From assembly GCA_020354085.1 (NCBI GenBank), contig CP070641.1:357082-364990 (forward strand): a stretch of DNA of 7,909 nt, written 5' to 3'. How positions within the stretch are numbered: the first letter of the stretch is position 1; every line of letters starts with the position of its first letter. This DNA comes from Pseudomonadota bacterium. GTDB taxonomy: Bacteria; Pseudomonadota; Gammaproteobacteria; Acidiferrobacterales; Sulfurifustaceae. The notes under the pieces were generated by a model. That model did no database searches and was not told where the DNA came from. It saw nothing but the letters and a program-made list of their open reading frames with translations. Shown here one piece after another: positions 6,126 through 7,909 of the stretch. Both the position numbers and the translations under genes were made by a program.

Positions 6126-7613
6126 TCAATGCTCGCTGGTCATGCTCTCGAGCTCACGCAGAAACGCCGCACGTTGATCGTCATCGCGCAACTCGGCCGC
6201 CAAGGCCTGGCGAAATGCTGCGGAATTCTTGTTACTGGTCGCGGCACGCTTGACCAGTACGCGCGCCACCGGTCCCAACTGCGCGGCCAACAAACGCTCC
6301 GCGGCGGCCATGAGTTGATCGTCGACCTCTGCTTGCCTGAGTTGACGCTTAACGGCGACTGGCTCCCTACCGCCCTGCGCCCCTGCTCGTCCCAACACAT
6401 CGCCAGAGCTAAGGGCGCGCGTACTGGCGAAGAACTTCATGCGCGCCTCGTCATTGTCGATGAAGCGCGCCAGCAATTCTGTCAGCGCCTGGACATTCGC
6501 CGATCGACCCGCCGCCTTGTGTACCAAGACCTTCGACATGGGGCCGACGTGCTGCGCGAGACTCAACTCAATGGCGTGCAGGGTCTCCGGAGGAAGGCCT
6601 GGCGGTGCCAGCGGGTTCCCCGTCAAATCCGGACTATCGACAAGTACCGTATCGGGCAGCGATCCGACCGATACCGACGCGCGCGACGGCTCGGACACGC
6701 GCGCGCAGGCCTCAAGTGCGGGCAGCAACTCGTCGAGTGACTGTGGTCGATCCTTGGCCATCGGCTCCAACATCCACAACATGGCATCGACGAACTCCTT
6801 GCTCATTTTCCCTTTGAGCGTCGTCGCCACCTGGCGAATCGGATCAGGTTCTTTGTCGTGCACAGCCGCCACACGTTCGGTCGCGGCCATCGGCGCCACG
6901 CCGACCGCGCATTGGTACATCGTGGCCCCGATGGCGTAGATGTCCGACCACGGCCCTTGTTTGGTGTTCGCCAAGTACTGTTCAAACGGCGCGTAGCCCG
7001 GTGTGACCATGCGCGTCACAGTGCGGCTTTGCGTGCCGAGCGCTTCGCGTGCCGCGCCGAAATCGAGCAGCACCGGAGACCCGTCGCGCCGGACGTAGAT
7101 GTTGAGCGGTTTGATGTCACGATGCAGGAAGTTCAGCGCGTGCACGACGCTCAAACCGCGCACGATCGGCAGCATGATCGCCAGGATCTCCTCGGCCGGA
7201 AGTGTGATGCGCACGCGTAGTCGCGCATCCAGGCATTCGCCGTCCTCGTAGTCCATGACGAAATAGGCCGTTCCGTGCGCCTCCATGTAAGAGATTACAC
7301 GGACGATGCTGCGCTCGTTGAAACGCGCAAGCGTGCGCGCTTCGTCGAGGAAGCGACGCAAACCGTATTCGTAGTCCCGCGAGTCGCCTTCGGATTTGGG
7401 TACGACCGTCGTGCCGTCGACGGTGCGGACAGCTACGCCGGTCGGAAGGTATTCTTTGAGCGCAACATAGCGCTCCAGCGTACGATCGTACGCCTTGTAG
7501 GTAATGCCAAAGCCGCCAATACCGAGGACGCTTTTGACTTCGTACGATTGAATTCTGGTCCCGACTGGCAGCGCATGATGATACGTCGGTGCCAAAACGA
7601 CGGCGCCCCTCAC
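6126..7613 (-). CDS. Hanks-type serine/threonine protein kinase with two C-terminal GP-LV-KAA modules
   Basis: This is a 495-residue soluble protein with no membrane helix, unlike PknB-type kinases that carry an outside sensor. The kinase domain spans about 24-300 and all catalytic marks are present: Gly-rich loop G-I-G-G-F-G (31-36), K53 in A-L-K-E, helix-C E91, H-R-D-I-K-P-L-N (164-171) with D166, K168 and N171, D-F-G (184-186), the activation segment end T-P-G-Y-A-P-F-E-Q-Y (204-213), and D224 in W-S-D-I-Y-A-I-G. It should be an active kinase. A linker (303-343) leads to two ~55-residue helical modules (about 344-397 and 433-488) that recur in the cyclase at 3508-4614. Substrates are unknown; the cyclase and the modules themselves are candidates. 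The start is GTG 7613; TTG 7595 is an alternative with a GAGGGG-like site. It is the first gene of the presumed four-gene operon. Confidence 0.94.
   Translation of the reverse strand: MRGAVVLAPTYHHALPVGTRIQSYEVKSVLGIGGFGITYKAYDRTLERYVALKEYLPTGVAVRTVDGTTVVPKSEGDSRDYEYGLRRFLDEARTLARFNERSIVRVISYMEAHGTAYFVMDYEDGECLDARLRVRITLPAEEILAIMLPIVRGLSVVHALNFLHRDIKPLNIYVRRDGSPVLLDFGAAREALGTQSRTVTRMVTPGYAPFEQYLANTKQGPWSDIYAIGATMYQCAVGVAPMAATERVAAVHDKEPDPIRQVATTLKGKMSKEFVDAMLWMLEPMAKDRPQSLDELLPALEACARVSEPSRASVSVGSLPDTVLVDSPDLTGNPLAPPGLPPETLHAIELSLAQHVGPMSKVLVHKAAGRSANVQALTELLARFIDNDEARMKFFASTRALSSGDVLGRAGAQGGREPVAVKRQLRQAEVDDQLMAAAERLLAAQLGPVARVLVKRAATSNKNSAAFRQALAAELRDDDQRAAFLRELESMTSEH
6150..6317 (-). repeat. 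Protein module copy K2 (VAR subtype) at the kinase C-terminus
   Basis: Kinase residues 433-488. The core reads L-G-P-V-A-R-V-L-V-K-R-A-A, then F-R-Q-A-L-A-A-E-L and a closing R-A-A-F-L-R-E-L. It is nearest to the first cyclase copy, in protein and in DNA. Confidence 0.85.
6423..6584 (-). repeat. Protein module copy K1 (SK subtype) in the kinase
   Basis: Kinase residues 344-397. The core reads V-G-P-M-S-K-V-L-V-H-K-A-A, then L-T-E-L-L-A-R-F and a closing R-M-K-F-F. It is nearest to the second cyclase copy in the residues after GP. Confidence 0.85.
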
Positions 7614-7646
7614 CCCACCCCTGCGGTCCTGCGCAGATCTCGGGAT

Positions 7647-7678
7647 CTTATATACACCCCGGCCCCACCATTAACCAA
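7647..7678 (-). promoter_or_regulatory. Weak sigma70-like promoter for the kinase operon
   Basis: On the - strand a TTGGTT (7678-7673) is followed after 18 bases by TATATA (7654-7649), overlapping TATAAG (7652-7647), about 35 bases before GTG 7613. The -35 match is poor (3 of 6). It is the only TATA-like box in an otherwise GC-rich gap, and this is where an operon promoter is expected. A 5-base inverted repeat AGATC/GATCT (7635-7648, 4-base loop) overlaps the expected start point. Confidence 0.35.
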
Positions 7679-7691
7679 GTGAAAAAGTCAC
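7679..7691. promoter_or_regulatory. Imperfect CRP-like inverted repeat upstream of the kinase operon
   Basis: GTGA (7679-7682) and TCAC (7688-7691) form an inverted repeat with a 5-base spacer, lying just upstream of the candidate -35. The CRP consensus TGTGA-N6-TCACA has a 6-base spacer between the five-base arms, so this is off-register and only suggestive. It draws notice because the operon encodes a nucleotide cyclase. Confidence 0.2.
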
Positions 7692-7759
7692 AAATTCTTT
7701 GAGTTGATATGCTTTCTAAGGCAGCACGAGGCCCGACCCAGGCTCGGCGGTGCGCGGGG

Positions 7760-7909
7760 TCAGCCACCCCGCAGCGACAGCCACAGCGGCAAGGTCAGGA
7801 TGGCAAAGAGAATATTGAGTGTAATCACCGAGGCGACCAGACGACCATCCCCTTTCATCTGCGTCGCCAAGATGTAGGCCGACGATGCCGTGGGTAGCGC
7901 GGCCAGCAC
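7760..7909 (-). CDS. AEC-family (auxin efflux carrier-like) transporter, C-terminal fragment
   Basis: Only the last 49 codons and the TGA stop (7760-7762) lie in the window; the gene continues beyond its right edge. The fragment starts L-A-A-L-P-T-A-S-S-A-Y-I-L-A, a motif I know from the last-but-one helix of AEC carriers (with P, T, S and the following A-x-Q-M), and then has a final membrane helix (V-I-T-L-N-I-L-F-A-I-L-T-L-P-L-W-L). AEC members are inner-membrane carriers, in bacteria often for malate or other small organic acids, but substrate cannot be read from the tail. It is co-directional with the kinase and 146 bases before it. I see no convincing terminator in that gap, so read-through into the kinase operon is possible. 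Confidence 0.82.
   Translation of the reverse strand: MLAALPTASSAYILATQMKGDGRLVASVITLNILFAILTLPLWLSLRGG

Noticed and set aside
6060..6740. Long + strand open frame opposite the kinase C-terminus
   Set aside because: Shadow of the kinase modules; Arg-rich, no domain, and it starts inside the exported-protein gene.
7730..7752. Intrinsic terminator after the AEC transporter
   Set aside because: The CGAG..CTCG stem has a bulge, only about six pairs, and no T-run on the - strand side.

Overview
The window reads as a GC-rich chromosomal segment of a Gram-negative proteobacterium, most likely a gammaproteobacterium (Chromatiales/Acidiferrobacterales-like by protein style; this is an impression and not a computed placement). 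The evidence is the protein types, a periplasmic c-type heme motif that needs cytochrome c maturation, and a YheT-family hydrolase. It is almost fully coding: no stretch over 300 bases lacks a gene, and I see no tRNA, rRNA, CRISPR array, insertion sequence or phage gene.

Left half, + strand. The window opens inside the last 30 codons of uppP (undecaprenyl-diphosphate phosphatase). Seven bases later comes a DedA-family membrane protein, which plausibly returns the undecaprenyl phosphate made by UppP to the cytoplasmic face. After a 71-base gap lies a response regulator whose output is a degenerate GGDEF domain. It has lost the catalytic metal ligands but keeps the RxxD inhibitory-site motif, so it looks like a c-di-GMP reader and not a maker. 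Next are an unrecognised 142-residue protein and a YheT-type alpha/beta hydrolase that starts at TTG. The hydrolase ends two bases from the convergent gene on the other strand.

Right half, - strand, read right to left. Four co-directional genes with gaps of 13 to 57 bases form a probable signalling operon: a soluble Hanks-type Ser/Thr kinase (7613 to 6126), a small exported protein (6085 to 5573), a membrane sensor with a periplasmic heme-c (Tll0287/DUF3365-like) domain and a HAMP but no output domain (5515 to 4628), and a soluble class III nucleotide cyclase (4614 to 3508). The kinase and the cyclase share a C-terminal module of about 55 residues (core GP-x-(S/A)-(R/K)-x-L-V-x-(K/R)-A-A), two copies each. 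The copies fall into two subtypes in opposite order in the two proteins, and one kinase copy and one cyclase copy share 25 of 27 bases. I infer a heme or redox-responsive pathway in which kinase and cyclase are linked by this module. This is the most novel-looking part of the window.

The right edge holds the last 49 codons of an AEC-family (auxin efflux carrier-like) transporter on the - strand. The 146 bases between it and the kinase carry a weak promoter-like pair and an imperfect CRP-like half-site pair, both low confidence.
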